Shown: positions 17,742 to 27,355 of the stretch, one piece after another
Layout: each line of letters starts with the position of its first letter
How positions within the stretch are numbered: position 1 is the stretch's first letter
Assembly: GCA_027488115.1 (NCBI GenBank)
Contig: JAIYCG010000048.1
Span: 20,763 to 84,762 of the forward strand
From: Comamonadaceae bacterium
Lineage (GTDB): Bacteria; Pseudomonadota; Gammaproteobacteria; Burkholderiales; Burkholderiaceae_C
DNA: 64,000 nucleotides
Direction: 5' to 3'
Made by a program: the position numbers and the translations under genes
The notes under the pieces: model-generated
Seen by the model: the letters and a program-made list of their open reading frames with translations, nothing else
What the model was told of the DNA's origin: nothing
Databases searched by the model: none

Positions 17742-19712
17742 TCAATGAAGCGCCTGGTAAATACTCTCCGCCAATTCCCTGGAAACGCCATCGACCGACA
17801 TCAGGTCTTCCACGCTGGCATTCTCCACCCCACGGACCCCACCAAACCGCTGCAACAGCTTGGCACGTTTTTTCGGGCCAATGCCTGCAATTTCTTCTAA
17901 ACGCCCCCCCCCCACGCGAACTTTGGCACGTTGGGCGCGCATCCCTGTAATGGCAAATCGGTGCGCCTCGTCTCTGACTTGGGCAATCAACATCAAGGCT
18001 GCTGAATCTTTGCCCAAATAAACTTTGTCTCGACCATCGGCGAAGACCAATTCTTCAAGGCCCACTTTACGGCCTTCGCCTTTTTCCACACCCACAATCA
18101 AAGCCAGATCCAGGCCCAACGCTTCAAAGACCTCTCTGGCCATGGAAACTTGTCCTTTGCCGCCGTCAATCAACACCAAGTCAGGCATGCGCAACTTGAG
18201 GTCAGACTGGCCTGATTTCATGGCTTCTGCCACCTTGCCGTAGCGACGCATCAAGACCTGCCGCATGGCTGCGTAATCATCCCCCAGTGTGATGCCTTCA
18301 ATTTTGTAACGGCGATATTCGCTGTTCTGCATTTTGTGATTTTGAAAAACCACGCAGGAAGCTTGGGTGGCTTCGCCAGAGGTATGAGAAATGTCAAAGC
18401 ACTCCATCCGCAGGGTGTCCATGTCATCCGGCGTCAGGTCGAGTGCTTCCACCAAAGCTCTGGTTCTTGCTTGCTGAGAGCCTTCTTCGGCCAACAAACG
18501 GGCCAATTGAATGGCTGCATTTTTCTCTGCCATTTCTAACCAAGATCTTCTTTGCTCACGCGGGTTGTGCACTGCGTTCACTTTAATGCCTGACTGTAAA
18601 GTCACGGCATCTAGCACTTTTCGGTCGATTTTCTCGCTGGTAATTAAAGCCGCAGGCACAGGAATGCTTAAGTAATGCTGCGCGATGAAGGCCTCTAGCA
18701 CCTTGACCTCCAAGGTTTGCGAAACCGTACTGACATCATCCTCCAGTGCTTGATTCAGCATGGCGTGACCGTCTTCCACATGCGTTGGAAAATAGGGGCG
18801 ATCGCCCAAATGTCGCCCCCCTCGAACCATGGCCAAATTGACACACGCTCTTCCGCCTTGCACTTTCACAGCCAAAATGTCCACATCGGTGTCTGAGACG
18901 TTGTCAACCGATTGTTGATGCAACACCCTCGACAAAGCAGTCATTTGGTTGCGAACTTCTGCCGCCAATTCAAATTCCAGCTTGTCTGAGTGCGCCATCA
19001 TCCGAGCTTCCATGGCCTTTAAAACGGCCTGTGTTTCACCGCGCAAAAAAGCTTCTGCTTGCGCCACATCTTGCGCATATTGCGCCACTGACACTGCACT
19101 CACACACGGCCCAGAGCATCGCTTGATTTGATACAACAAGCACGGCCGGGTACGATTGGAAAAAACCGTATCCTCGCAGGTGCGCAGCCTAAAAACCTTT
19201 TGCAATAACTGAATGGTTTCCTTCACAGCCCAAGCACTCGGATAAGGACCGAAGTAGCGGTGTTTTTTTTCCACGCCCCCGCGGTAATAAGCGATCCTTG
19301 AATAGTCGTCTGCTTTGACAACGATCTTATCTACACCACCTACATTTGCAGATGGTTTGTTTGGGTGCACCACCCCCGTTCCAGATACTTTGAGATAAGG
19401 ATAGCTTTTGTCGTCACGGAACAAAATATTGAATTTGGGGCTCAATGTTTTGATCAGATTATTTTCTAGCAGCAATGCCTCCGCTTCTGAACGCACAACG
19501 GTAGTTTGCATGCGCCGAATTTTGCTAATCATGTGCCCAATGCGGGTGCCACCATGGTCTTTTTGAAAATAACTGCTGACGCGTTTTTTTAAATTTCGGG
19601 CTTTTCCGACGTACAAAACCTGATCTTCCGCATCGAAATAGCGGTAAACCCCCGGCAAGCTGGGAAGTGCAGCCACTTCGGCCAACAAAGATTCTGGATG
19701 AACACTCGACAT
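17742..19712 (-). CDS. uvrC: Excinuclease ABC subunit C
   Basis: Nuclease subunit of nucleotide excision repair, making the 3' and 5' incisions after UvrAB locate damage. The 656-residue protein has an N-terminal GIY-YIG domain ([20 protein letters not shown] and [10 protein letters not shown]), cysteine-containing [20 protein letters not shown] with RCSGPC, a UVR motif near residue 200, the RNase H-like C-terminal nuclease ([19 protein letters not shown] and [10 protein letters not shown]) and two helix-hairpin-helix motifs at the end ([18 protein letters not shown]). A run of ten G residues encodes GGG near residue 600, just before the HhH region. ATG 19712 was chosen over GTG 19718. Confidence 0.96.
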   Translation of the reverse strand: MSSVHPESLLAEVAALPSLPGVYRYFDAEDQVLYVGKARNLKKRVSSYFQKDHGGTRIGHMISKIRRMQTTVVRSEAEALLLENNLIKTLSPKFNILFRDDKSYPYLKVSGTGVVHPNKPSANVGGVDKIVVKADDYSRIAYYRGGVEKKHRYFGPYPSAWAVKETIQLLQKVFRLRTCEDTVFSNRTRPCLLYQIKRCSGPCVSAVSVAQYAQDVAQAEAFLRGETQAVLKAMEARMMAHSDKLEFELAAEVRNQMTALSRVLHQQSVDNVSDTDVDILAVKVQGGRACVNLAMVRGGRHLGDRPYFPTHVEDGHAMLNQALEDDVSTVSQTLEVKVLEAFIAQHYLSIPVPAALITSEKIDRKVLDAVTLQSGIKVNAVHNPREQRRSWLEMAEKNAAIQLARLLAEEGSQQARTRALVEALDLTPDDMDTLRMECFDISHTSGEATQASCVVFQNHKMQNSEYRRYKIEGITLGDDYAAMRQVLMRRYGKVAEAMKSGQSDLKLRMPDLVLIDGGKGQVSMAREVFEALGLDLALIVGVEKGEGRKVGLEELVFADGRDKVYLGKDSAALMLIAQVRDEAHRFAITGMRAQRAKVRVGGGRLEEIAGIGPKKRAKLLQRFGGVRGVENASVEDLMSVDGVSRELAESIYQALH

Positions 19713-19751
19713 AGGCACTATTGTGTCTCGAAGCGCGCGACAATATCACGC

Positions 19752-20852
19752 ATGCTTTGGGACATTTTTTGCCGCGTCATCGACAACCATGGAGATTTGG
19801 GAGTCTGTTGGCGCCTCAGTGCCGATTTGGCCGCCAGGGGTCACAGCATTCGGCTATGGGTAGACGATGCCAGCGCACTGGTCTGGATGGCTCCCCAAGC
19901 AACACCCATTGGTGAGGGGCGTGCCCAGTTCAACACATCAACTGGACAAATTCTCACTCGACCTTGGCACGAAGCCTTGGGTTCACAGGACTTGCCCTCC
20001 GATGTATGGATTGAAGCATTTGGGTGCGACCTGCCCCACCATTTCTTAGATTGGGCCCAGCTTGCTCAAGCCGATGCCCCTTTAGCGCCAGAGCCTGTCT
20101 GGTTGAATCTAGAGTATTTGAGCGCCGAGTCTTACGTGGACAGAAGCCACAAACTGCCATCGCCCGTGATGAGCGGCCCCATGAAGGGCCGGATCAAATG
20201 GTTTTTTTATCCTGGCTTTACCAAAAAGACAGGCGGTTTGATCCGAGAACTTGGGCTTCCTGAAAAAACAGCTTCAAACGAAACTCTAGGTTCCGATCAA
20301 GTGACCGCAAAGGCTTTCCCTCAAAAAAGCTCACTTTTTTGCTACGAACCGGAAGCCTTGCTTGAGGCCATGCAGTTGGCCTCATTGAACACCGATCGAC
20401 ATGAATGGCAGGTGGCACATGGACGAGGGGCTTTGGCCTTTCAGCAAGCATTGCAGTTACTGCCTGACTGTGTTGATCAGCCCCATCATCAGTTCGTCCC
20501 ACCTCTCAGCCAAACAAATTTCGATCAACTTCTTGCTTCATGCGACTTGAACTTCGTGAGAGGGGAGGACTCCTTGGTCAGGGCCCTGTGGGCAGGCAAG
20601 GCTTTTGTTTGGCACATTTACCCGCAAGACGACGGTGCTCATGGACCTAAATTGAATGCATTTTTAGACTGGCTCAATGCGCCAGACAGCCTTAGGCGCT
20701 TTCACCTTCGATGGAACGGACTAAGCCTAGAACCGCTGCCCGAGATAGATCTGCCCGCTTGGCACGCTTGCGCCAGGGCTGCGAGGGCGCGTTTGATGCA
20801 ACAAACGGATTTGGTCAGTCAACTGCTTCAATTTGTCGCAGAAAAGCGCTAA
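19752..20852 (+). CDS. earP: Elongation factor P arginine rhamnosyltransferase EarP
   Basis: Cytoplasmic glycosyltransferase that moves rhamnose from TDP-rhamnose to an arginine of EF-P, relieving polyproline stalling. The 366-residue protein begins MLWDIFCRVIDNHGDLGVCW, giving Asp11 and Asp15 with the spacing of the catalytic aspartates known in this family, followed by RGHSIRLWVDDASALVWM. YLSAESYV and FFYPGFTKKTGG come next, and FVRGEDSLVRALWAG holds the conserved nucleotide-sugar-binding glutamate. The upstream open frame to 19698 lacks similarity. Its place 130 bp before efp, whose residue 32 is arginine, supports the call strongly. The rhamnose-donor genes are outside this window. Confidence 0.95.
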   Translation: MLWDIFCRVIDNHGDLGVCWRLSADLAARGHSIRLWVDDASALVWMAPQATPIGEGRAQFNTSTGQILTRPWHEALGSQDLPSDVWIEAFGCDLPHHFLDWAQLAQADAPLAPEPVWLNLEYLSAESYVDRSHKLPSPVMSGPMKGRIKWFFYPGFTKKTGGLIRELGLPEKTASNETLGSDQVTAKAFPQKSSLFCYEPEALLEAMQLASLNTDRHEWQVAHGRGALAFQQALQLLPDCVDQPHHQFVPPLSQTNFDQLLASCDLNFVRGEDSLVRALWAGKAFVWHIYPQDDGAHGPKLNAFLDWLNAPDSLRRFHLRWNGLSLEPLPEIDLPAWHACARAARARLMQQTDLVSQLLQFVAEKR

Positions 20853-20982
20853 AATCGTTGGCTTTGGGCCACATCGGTGTTGAGCCCTTCATTTCAAGGG
20901 TCCTTCAGGGGTTCACCTTAAAGGATCGCCACTACAGGCTTAACCCCAAAGAATCAATTCTTGGGACAACAATGGACACATT

Positions 20983-21537
20983 ATGAAAGTAGCTCAAGAA
21001 ATTCGCGTCGGCAACGTCATCATGCAGGGCAAAGACCCCATGATCGTTTTGCGCACTGAATACAGCCGAGGCGGCCGCGGTGCTGCCACCGTCCGCATGA
21101 AGCTCAAGGCTTTGTTGAGCAACATGGGCACTGAGTCTGTGTTCAAAGCCGACGACAAAATGGACCAAGTCATTTTGGACCAAAAAGAGTGCACCTATTC
21201 CTACTTTGCAGATCCCATGTATGTCTTCATGGACGAAGAATTCAACCAATACGAAGTTGAATCGGAGAACATGGGCGACGCCATGAACTACCTAGAAGAT
21301 GGCATGTCCGTTGAAGTGGTTTTCTACGACGGCAAGGCCATTTCAGTTGAATTGCCCACCAGCGTTGAGCGTGAAATCACTTGGACCGAGCCTGCCGTCA
21401 AAGGCGACACCTCAGGCAAAGTGCTCAAGCCTGCCAAAATTGCCACAGGTTTTGAAGTGCCCGTGCCATTGTTCGTCAACCAAGGCGACAAAATTGAAAT
21501 TGACACCCGCACAGGCGAGTATCGCAAGCGCGTTTAA
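20983..21537 (+). CDS. efp: Translation elongation factor P (arginine type)
   Basis: Ribosome-binding factor that helps peptide bond formation at consecutive prolines. The 184-residue, three-domain protein has [13 protein letters not shown] in place of the lysine-type loop pattern, and the tip of domain I reads [14 protein letters not shown] with Arg32 at the modification site. Lysine-type EF-P used with EpmA carries lysine there, so this is the EarP-dependent class. The C-terminus [17 protein letters not shown] is typical. It lies downstream of earP with about 130 bp between, room for a separate promoter, and is followed by a strong terminator. Confidence 0.97.
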   Translation: MKVAQEIRVGNVIMQGKDPMIVLRTEYSRGGRGAATVRMKLKALLSNMGTESVFKADDKMDQVILDQKECTYSYFADPMYVFMDEEFNQYEVESENMGDAMNYLEDGMSVEVVFYDGKAISVELPTSVEREITWTEPAVKGDTSGKVLKPAKIATGFEVPVPLFVNQGDKIEIDTRTGEYRKRV

Positions 21538-21574
21538 TTCATTTCGTTCAGCGGCCTTTGCTGCTCTCACCATC

Positions 21575-21599
21575 AAGACCTCTTCGGAGGTCTTTTTTT
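21575..21599 (+). terminator. Rho-independent terminator after efp
   Basis: An eight-base perfect stem AAGACCTC/GAGGTCTT with a stable TTCG tetraloop is followed by five more T residues. Confidence 0.92.
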
Positions 21600-21636
21600 G
21601 ATTTGAAATGCGGCCAGATTGGTTCACAATGAACCG

Positions 21637-22461
21637 ATGCAATCTACCCAAGACCTTCACGAAGCTGGCCAAATCGCCAATTCATATCGACTCGCCTTTC
21701 AGGATCCCGAATTTTTGCTGCGACGCGAAACCCGTGGCATTCGATTTCAACTTGAACTGCTCAAGCCTGATCTCATTCAAGCGGAAGCTGGTATCGACCA
21801 AACGGTGGTCGTTTTTGGCAGTGCACGATTTAAAAGTTTAGAGCAAGCCACGTTCCAATTGAACGAACTGCGTGCCCACAACACAACCCAACTCGATTCT
21901 GACCTGCTGCGGGCTGCAGACATCGACTTGCGCAACGCCACCTACTACGAGGCAGCGCGCGAATTTGCAAAAATTGTATCTGAAGCTTGCGTCAAACTGC
22001 CAAAGTCTGAGCGCTTGGTCATTTGCACCGGTGGTGGCCCGGGCATCATGGAGGCAGCCAATCGCGGCGCCAATGAAGCAGGTGCCCCATCAGTGGCCTT
22101 GAACATTTCACTGCCCCATGAACAAGCACCCAATCCCTATGTCACACCAGAATTGTGTTTTGAGTTTCACTATTTTGCGTTGCGCAAAATGCACTTCGCC
22201 ATGCGTGCCAAAGCGCTCATTGCATTTCCTGGCGGCTTCGGAACCTTAGATGAGTTGTTTGAAATTCTCACTCTGGTTCAAACGCGAAAAGTGAAAACTA
22301 CACCCGTGTTACTTTACGGCTCAGGGTATTGGAAAAAACTCATTAACTTTGAGTGGATGGTGGAATCTGGCACCATTTCCAAACAAGACCTTGAGTGCTT
22401 CAAATATGTTGATTCACCTCAAGAAGCTTGGTTAGAAGTCAAGAAATTGATGCCGAGCTAA
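21637..22461 (+). CDS. LOG-family protein (TIGR00730 type, possible cytokinin-riboside-monophosphate phosphoribohydrolase)
   Basis: Rossmann-fold protein of the LOG/YgdH superfamily, 274 residues. Family marks are TVVVFGSARF, VICTGGGPGIMEAANRGANE with the PGGFGTLDELFEIL motif, which together form the nucleotide-monophosphate and catalytic site. An N-terminal extension of about 60 residues places it in the longer bacterial group. Known members hydrolyse nucleoside 5'-monophosphates to the base and ribose 5-phosphate; whether this one acts on cytokinins, AMP or pyrimidines is not determined. ATG 21637 was preferred to an upstream TTG. It is convergent with the MFS gene with no terminator visible in the 16-bp gap. 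Confidence 0.88.
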   Translation: MQSTQDLHEAGQIANSYRLAFQDPEFLLRRETRGIRFQLELLKPDLIQAEAGIDQTVVVFGSARFKSLEQATFQLNELRAHNTTQLDSDLLRAADIDLRNATYYEAAREFAKIVSEACVKLPKSERLVICTGGGPGIMEAANRGANEAGAPSVALNISLPHEQAPNPYVTPELCFEFHYFALRKMHFAMRAKALIAFPGGFGTLDELFEILTLVQTRKVKTTPVLLYGSGYWKKLINFEWMVESGTISKQDLECFKYVDSPQEAWLEVKKLMPS

Positions 22462-22477
22462 GCAAGAATAAGCTCAC

Positions 22478-23662
22478 TTAATGGGACGCAGGTGCTTTCA
22501 ATTTGGGGCGTAATCGCCAAGCTTGGGGGGCACCGCTGGCAACCGCAGAGCCCACCACCCAAAAAACCACTGACACGCCCACCACAGCACCCGCAGCGCC
22601 AAAAATTAAGGGCATCACCACACTGGAAGCATTCACGGTCATGATACGCAAACCAAGCGCTTCGCCTTGTCGGTGGGGCGGCGTGATTTGGTGCAATGTA
22701 CTCATGACCATGGGCTGAACGACGCCCAAGACCACGCCCAAACAAACCGAACAAATGCCCATGGCCAATGCAGAGTCAAACAAAGGATAGACGGCAAAAA
22801 TGGAACCTGCACAAATCATGGCGCCTGTGAGCAATCGATATTCTTGCAAGTGCCGAGCCACCCATGGCAAGACGACCCGGATGAGGGCGGATGCCACGGC
22901 GAAGGAACCCAAAATGGTTCCAACCACCGAAGCACTGAAGCCACGTTCATGACCCAAAACTGGCACCACAAAGGTATGAACATCCCAACACGAAGACAAC
23001 AACCAATTGACCAACAGCAAGCGCCGCATCAAGGGTTCATGCAGTAAATCCCAGACACGCAAATTGGCATGCTCCGCAAGTTGAGGCGCAATGGGTTTTT
23101 CTTGGATGTTGCGAATCCAAAACCATGACACCAGCGGAAAAAGAGACAGCATCACAAAAGTGGCGCGAAAGCCATCGGCATCGGCAGGCATGGCACCCGC
23201 ATGGTCAATCATCAAGCCTGCAAAAAAAGGCCCGATGAAGTTGGAGACAGCCGGGCCGATGGCCAGCCAGCTGAATGTTTCTTTCAGTTGATTGGCGTCT
23301 GCAGAAATTCTGCCCACGTGCCTTTGCAGGGCAATGACAGTGACGCCTGTTGCGCCACCCGTCGTGAGAGCGCCAATGCACAGAATAGGAAACACGGGCC
23401 ACACGACAGCAAGGCTTGCACCCAAGCAAGCCATGGCCACACTGATTCGCACTGGAGGCTTCAGACCATGTCGATCCGTGAACCGACCTGCAGGAATGGC
23501 CATGAAAACTTGCGTCAGAGAGAACAAGGCCAACAAGACGCCCACCGCCATGGTGCTATAGCCTTGCTGAAGCGCCAGCAAGGGTGTTGCCAAACGCATG
23601 CCAGTCATACAGGCATGCAAAAAAATCTGACCCACAATCAGTTTGGCGAGTTCACGCTTCAC
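22478..23662 (-). CDS. MFS transporter
   Basis: Major facilitator superfamily permease of 394 residues and about twelve hydrophobic segments. The loop 2-3 motif appears as AGRFTDRHGLKPPVR near residue 60, and TTGGATGVTVIALQRHVGR resembles the loop 4-5 region of drug exporters. The substrate is unknown. It starts with GTG overlapping the rmuC stop as GTGA, so it is translationally coupled at the end of the long leftward operon. It is convergent with the LOG-family gene. Family similarity is to efflux-type permeases, so export of a small molecule is the likelier direction. Confidence 0.9.
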   Translation of the reverse strand: MKRELAKLIVGQIFLHACMTGMRLATPLLALQQGYSTMAVGVLLALFSLTQVFMAIPAGRFTDRHGLKPPVRISVAMACLGASLAVVWPVFPILCIGALTTGGATGVTVIALQRHVGRISADANQLKETFSWLAIGPAVSNFIGPFFAGLMIDHAGAMPADADGFRATFVMLSLFPLVSWFWIRNIQEKPIAPQLAEHANLRVWDLLHEPLMRRLLLVNWLLSSCWDVHTFVVPVLGHERGFSASVVGTILGSFAVASALIRVVLPWVARHLQEYRLLTGAMICAGSIFAVYPLFDSALAMGICSVCLGVVLGVVQPMVMSTLHQITPPHRQGEALGLRIMTVNASSVVMPLIFGAAGAVVGVSVVFWVVGSAVASGAPQAWRLRPKLKAPASH

Positions 23663-25029
23663 ACATTTTCGCCATCAGCGACATCGGATTCGTTGGGAAG
23701 CAAACCAGCTGCTTGGCCTTCTGGCAAGGCTTCCACTTGGCGCAAGGCACGGTGCATCACATTGCTTCGCGTTTGGGCTTTGTCGAGTGTGTTCAAGACC
23801 GTTTGGGTTTGCTCTTTCACCTTGGCTAAAACATCACCAAACTTTCCAAATTCAGTTTTAACAGCACCTAAAACTTGCCAGACTTCACTGGAGCGTTTTT
23901 CGAGCGCCAAAGTTCGAAAGCCCATTTGCAATGAGTTCAACATGGCCATGAGGGTTGTAGGGCCCGCCAGGGTGACACGGAAATCACGTTGCAGTGATTC
24001 AATCAGACCTGGCCTGCGCAACACTTCGGCATACAAACCTTCTGTAGGCAAGAACATAATGGCAAAGTCGGTGGTGTAAGGCGGCTCCACATACTTTTCA
24101 GTCATGGATTTGGCTTCCAAGCGAACGCGAGCTTCTAAGGCTTTGCTGCACAACTCTGCTTGAATGACATCGGCGCGAGATTGCGCATCGAGCAAACGTT
24201 CGTAATCTTCGTTGGGAAACTTAGCGTCAATAGGCAACCATACAGGTTCGCCATCATCAGATCGACCGGGCAAGCGAATGGCAAAGTCGACACGGTTCTT
24301 GCTGCCTGGCCGAGTGGCATGCTGAGTTGCATATTGATCGGGGGCCATCACCTGTTCCAGCAAGGATGCCAATTGAGCTTCGCCAAACATGCCCCGCGTT
24401 TTGACGTTGGTCAGCAGGTGCTTGAGATCGCCCACGCCTTGCGCCAGCGTGTTCATTTCTCCCAAACCTTTGTGCACTTGCTCCAATCGGTCGGCCACTT
24501 GTTTGAAGCTTTCCCCCAAGCGTGCTTGCAAGGTGGTTTGCAATTTTTCGTCCACTGTTTGGCGCATCTCATCGAGTTTGGCCGTGTTGCTTTGCTGAAG
24601 CTGCGCCAATTGTGTTTCCAAGGTGCCTCGCATTTCAGTCAGACGCCGTGCATTGGTCTCCGATAATTGTTGAACTTGAAAGGTGAGCGTGTCTGAAAGC
24701 GTTTTTTGTAGCAACGCCAACTGCTGTGCAAATGCATCCATTTGGCTATTTTGAGTGCGAGTGGCTTCTGCACTTTGCTGAACCAAGCTTTGCTGAAAGG
24801 TGCCTAAGGTTTGAATAAGTTCCTGGCGACCGCCCCTGGCAGACTCATTGATGGCATTGCGCAACTCACGCTCTAAGCGCTCATTGGCAACCTGCAAAGA
24901 GGCTGCAAGTTGGGCCACCTGTTGTTCATCTTTGGATTGAGATTTAAGCTGTCTTGAAATTAAAAACAAACCAGCCAAAATAGCGCCCAAGGGCGCAAAC
25001 AACAGCCAAATGATCAAGGAAGATTCCAT
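23659..25029 (-). CDS. rmuC: DNA recombination protein RmuC homolog
   Basis: Membrane-tethered protein of the RmuC family, which limits DNA inversions at short inverted repeats in E. coli and has a PD-(D/E)XK-like nuclease core. The 456 residues comprise one N-terminal membrane segment (LIIWLLFAPLGAILAGLFLI), a long coiled coil to about residue 190, and the conserved core with GMFGEAQLASLLEQVM, RVDFAIRLPG, LPIDAKFPNEDYERLL and FLPTEGLYAEVLRRPGL. The start ATG 25029 lies four bases beyond the dehydrogenase stop. Its physiological role in this operon is not clear. Confidence 0.94.
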   Translation of the reverse strand: MESSLIIWLLFAPLGAILAGLFLISRQLKSQSKDEQQVAQLAASLQVANERLERELRNAINESARGGRQELIQTLGTFQQSLVQQSAEATRTQNSQMDAFAQQLALLQKTLSDTLTFQVQQLSETNARRLTEMRGTLETQLAQLQQSNTAKLDEMRQTVDEKLQTTLQARLGESFKQVADRLEQVHKGLGEMNTLAQGVGDLKHLLTNVKTRGMFGEAQLASLLEQVMAPDQYATQHATRPGSKNRVDFAIRLPGRSDDGEPVWLPIDAKFPNEDYERLLDAQSRADVIQAELCSKALEARVRLEAKSMTEKYVEPPYTTDFAIMFLPTEGLYAEVLRRPGLIESLQRDFRVTLAGPTTLMAMLNSLQMGFRTLALEKRSSEVWQVLGAVKTEFGKFGDVLAKVKEQTQTVLNTLDKAQTRSNVMHRALRQVEALPEGQAAGLLPNESDVADGENV

Positions 25030-25033
25030 CAAT

Positions 25034-26029
25034 TCAGCTCGACAGATCCACTTGTTTGGGCGCCAGTTGGTTCAATGGCGTGAGCGCTTTTCCAGCTTTG
25101 AAATAGGCTACAAGATTGTCTGCAGCCAACTTGGCCATGGCCATGCGCGTGTGAACGGTAGAGCTGGCAATGTGCGGCGTCAGCACCACATTGGGCACAG
25201 TCAGCAGTGCAGGGTTGAGCGCAGGTTCACCTTCAAACACATCCAAACCGGCAGCTGCAATTTGCTTGTTTTTGAGTGCCACTGCCAAAGCAGCATCGTC
25301 CACGATGCCGCCGCGGGCAATGTTGATCAGCGTAGCGCTTGGCTTCATGAGGGCGATTTCAGCGGCACCCATGGCATGGTGCGATTGAGCGCTGTAAGGC
25401 AACACCAAAACCAAATGATCGGCGGTTTTGAGCAGAGTTTCTTTGTCAACAAAGCGGGCTTTGCACTCGATTTCGATGGCAGCGTCCAACTGACTGCGGT
25501 TGTGATAAATGACATTCATGCCAAAGCCATGAGCACCGCGGCGCGCGATGGCTTGTCCTATTCTGCCCATGCCCAAAATACCCAGTGTGCTGCCGTGCAC
25601 TTCAGCGCCAGCAAACATGTCGTAGCGCCATTGCTTCCATTGCCCTGCGCGCAAGTAATGCTCACTTTCAGTCATGCGCCTGGCCGTCGCCATTAGAAGC
25701 GCAAAACCAAAGTCGGCCGTGGTTTCTGTCAAGACATCGGGGGTGTTGGTGGCGGTGACGCCCAAGGCTGTCATGGCGGGCACATCAAAGTTGTTGTATC
25801 CCACAGCCATGTTGGCTGCAATTTTCAAACGCGGGTTGGTGCCCAACACATTGCCGTTGATGGGATCAGAGCCGGTGGTCAAAGCTGCGTCGTGACCCGC
25901 CACGGCTTGCTGCCATGAATCAGGCGTCCATGGCGTATCAGGCTGGTTGCTAGTGACGTCAAAAAAAGCAGACAAGTCATCAATGACAGATTGAAAAATG
26001 GGTCGTGCAACGAGTAGTTTGGGTTTCAT
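25034..26029 (-). CDS. D-2-hydroxyacid dehydrogenase (glyoxylate/hydroxypyruvate reductase-like)
   Basis: NAD(P)-dependent reductase or dehydrogenase of the D-isomer-specific hydroxyacid family, 331 residues. The nucleotide-binding motif is LGILGMGRIGQAIARRGA; the catalytic arginine, glutamate and histidine are in NIARGGIVDDAAL, DVFEGEPALNP and LTPHIASST. The pattern is closest to glyoxylate reductase and hydroxypyruvate reductase of the GhrB type, an inference. ATG 26029 (MKPKLLVARP) was used; the longer frame from 26059 overlaps the region after nhaD and lacks family similarity. It lies 42 bases after nhaD and 4 before rmuC in the same operon. Confidence 0.9.
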   Translation of the reverse strand: MKPKLLVARPIFQSVIDDLSAFFDVTSNQPDTPWTPDSWQQAVAGHDAALTTGSDPINGNVLGTNPRLKIAANMAVGYNNFDVPAMTALGVTATNTPDVLTETTADFGFALLMATARRMTESEHYLRAGQWKQWRYDMFAGAEVHGSTLGILGMGRIGQAIARRGAHGFGMNVIYHNRSQLDAAIEIECKARFVDKETLLKTADHLVLVLPYSAQSHHAMGAAEIALMKPSATLINIARGGIVDDAALAVALKNKQIAAAGLDVFEGEPALNPALLTVPNVVLTPHIASSTVHTRMAMAKLAADNLVAYFKAGKALTPLNQLAPKQVDLSS

Positions 26030-26071
26030 ACTAGGGTTCTCAATTTTGGATACTGACAAATTTCATGTGTT

Positions 26072-27355
26072 TCAGTGTGTCAATTGGTATTGGAAGATGT
26101 AGAAAATGGCGCCAGCAAAATAGCCCAACAATGCCAACAAACTGATCTTCTTCATGTACCAAATGAAGTCAATTTTTTCCAGCCCCATGGCGGCTACACC
26201 GGCGGCAGAACCAATGATCAAAATAGAACCACCGGTACCTGCGCAGTAGGCCATGAACTCCCAAATAAAGCTGTCGGGTGGGTAATCGGTCAAACTGTAC
26301 ATGCCCATGGCGGCGGCCACCAAGGGCACGTTGTCGACCACAGCACTCACCAAGCCTATGAGCAACACAATGACATCGAGGCGCCCTACTGTGTCGTTCA
26401 GCCATTGCGCCACAGCGCCCAAAATATGGGCATGCTCCAGGGTGGCCACTGCCAGCAAAATACCAACAAAGAAAAGGATTGCACTCATGTCAATTCGCGA
26501 AAGCGCTCTGACCAAGGTCAGGTGCTGCTTGTCTTCATCTGACTTTTCTCGGTGGACCAAATCGCCCAACAGCCACAGACATCCAAGCCCCAACAAAATG
26601 CCAAGGAAAGGCGGCAGGTGCGTCAAAGTTTTAAACACAGGCACTGCCACCAAAACGCCCAAGCCCATGAAGAACATCAACTGTCGTTCAAAGTCAGTGG
26701 TTTGAATTTGTCCGACATTGACTTCTCGACTGGGGGCCTCCACAGTGCGCCCCCGCAACATCCAAGCCGTGACCGTCAACGGCACCAAGAGATTGATCAA
26801 GGAAGGCACCAACAAACCCTTCATGATTTCCAGTGCCGTGATCTGTCCGCCAATCCAAAGCATGGTGGTGGTGACATCGCCAATGGGGGTCCAAGCACCG
26901 CCCGCATTGGCAGCAATGACAATCATGCCCGCAAAGAACAAACGGTCTTCTCGCTTCTCAAGCAACTTTTTCATCAGGGACACCATGACAATGGTGGTGG
27001 TGAGGTTGTCCAAAATAGCACTGAGGAAAAAGGTCACAAAACCTACCAGCCACATCAGTGTTGAGAGCTGGGTGGTGCGAATGCGAGAAGTGATCACCTC
27101 AAATCCATCGTGCGCATCGACCACTTCGACTATGGTCATGGCACCCATCAGGAAGAACACAATTTGCGCCGTCGACATGAGAGATTCACCCATGGCCTCA
27201 TTCACCGATTGAGCATCAGGCCCTGCAAGGGCATAAACGGTCCATAGCAAGCCAGCACCAATAAGGGCCGTCGCTGACTTGTTGATTTTGATAGGGTGCT
27301 CAAATGCAATGGCCGCATAGGTCATGACAAAAATAGCAATCAGAATCGTGTTCAC
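26072..27355 (-). CDS. nhaD: NhaD-type Na+/H+ antiporter
   Basis: Inner-membrane sodium/proton exchanger of the ion transporter superfamily, 427 residues with about eleven to thirteen hydrophobic segments. NhaD hallmarks are [19 protein letters not shown] at the N-terminus, [40 protein letters not shown] and the later [17 protein letters not shown]. The start is GTG, overlapping the pncB stop as GTGA, so translation is coupled. Such antiporters give sodium or lithium tolerance at alkaline pH. Its placement in an operon with NAD salvage and amino-acid transport genes is probably transcriptional convenience. Confidence 0.94.
   Translation of the reverse strand: MNTILIAIFVMTYAAIAFEHPIKINKSATALIGAGLLWTVYALAGPDAQSVNEAMGESLMSTAQIVFFLMGAMTIVEVVDAHDGFEVITSRIRTTQLSTLMWLVGFVTFFLSAILDNLTTTIVMVSLMKKLLEKREDRLFFAGMIVIAANAGGAWTPIGDVTTTMLWIGGQITALEIMKGLLVPSLINLLVPLTVTAWMLRGRTVEAPSREVNVGQIQTTDFERQLMFFMGLGVLVAVPVFKTLTHLPPFLGILLGLGCLWLLGDLVHREKSDEDKQHLTLVRALSRIDMSAILFFVGILLAVATLEHAHILGAVAQWLNDTVGRLDVIVLLIGLVSAVVDNVPLVAAAMGMYSLTDYPPDSFIWEFMAYCAGTGGSILIIGSAAGVAAMGLEKIDFIWYMKKISLLALLGYFAGAIFYIFQYQLTH

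Noticed and set aside
20940..20960. Inverted repeat CCCAAAGAAT/ATTCTTGGG in the efp leader
   Set aside because: The loop is only two bases and one side has a bulge, so an RNA regulatory hairpin is not convincing.
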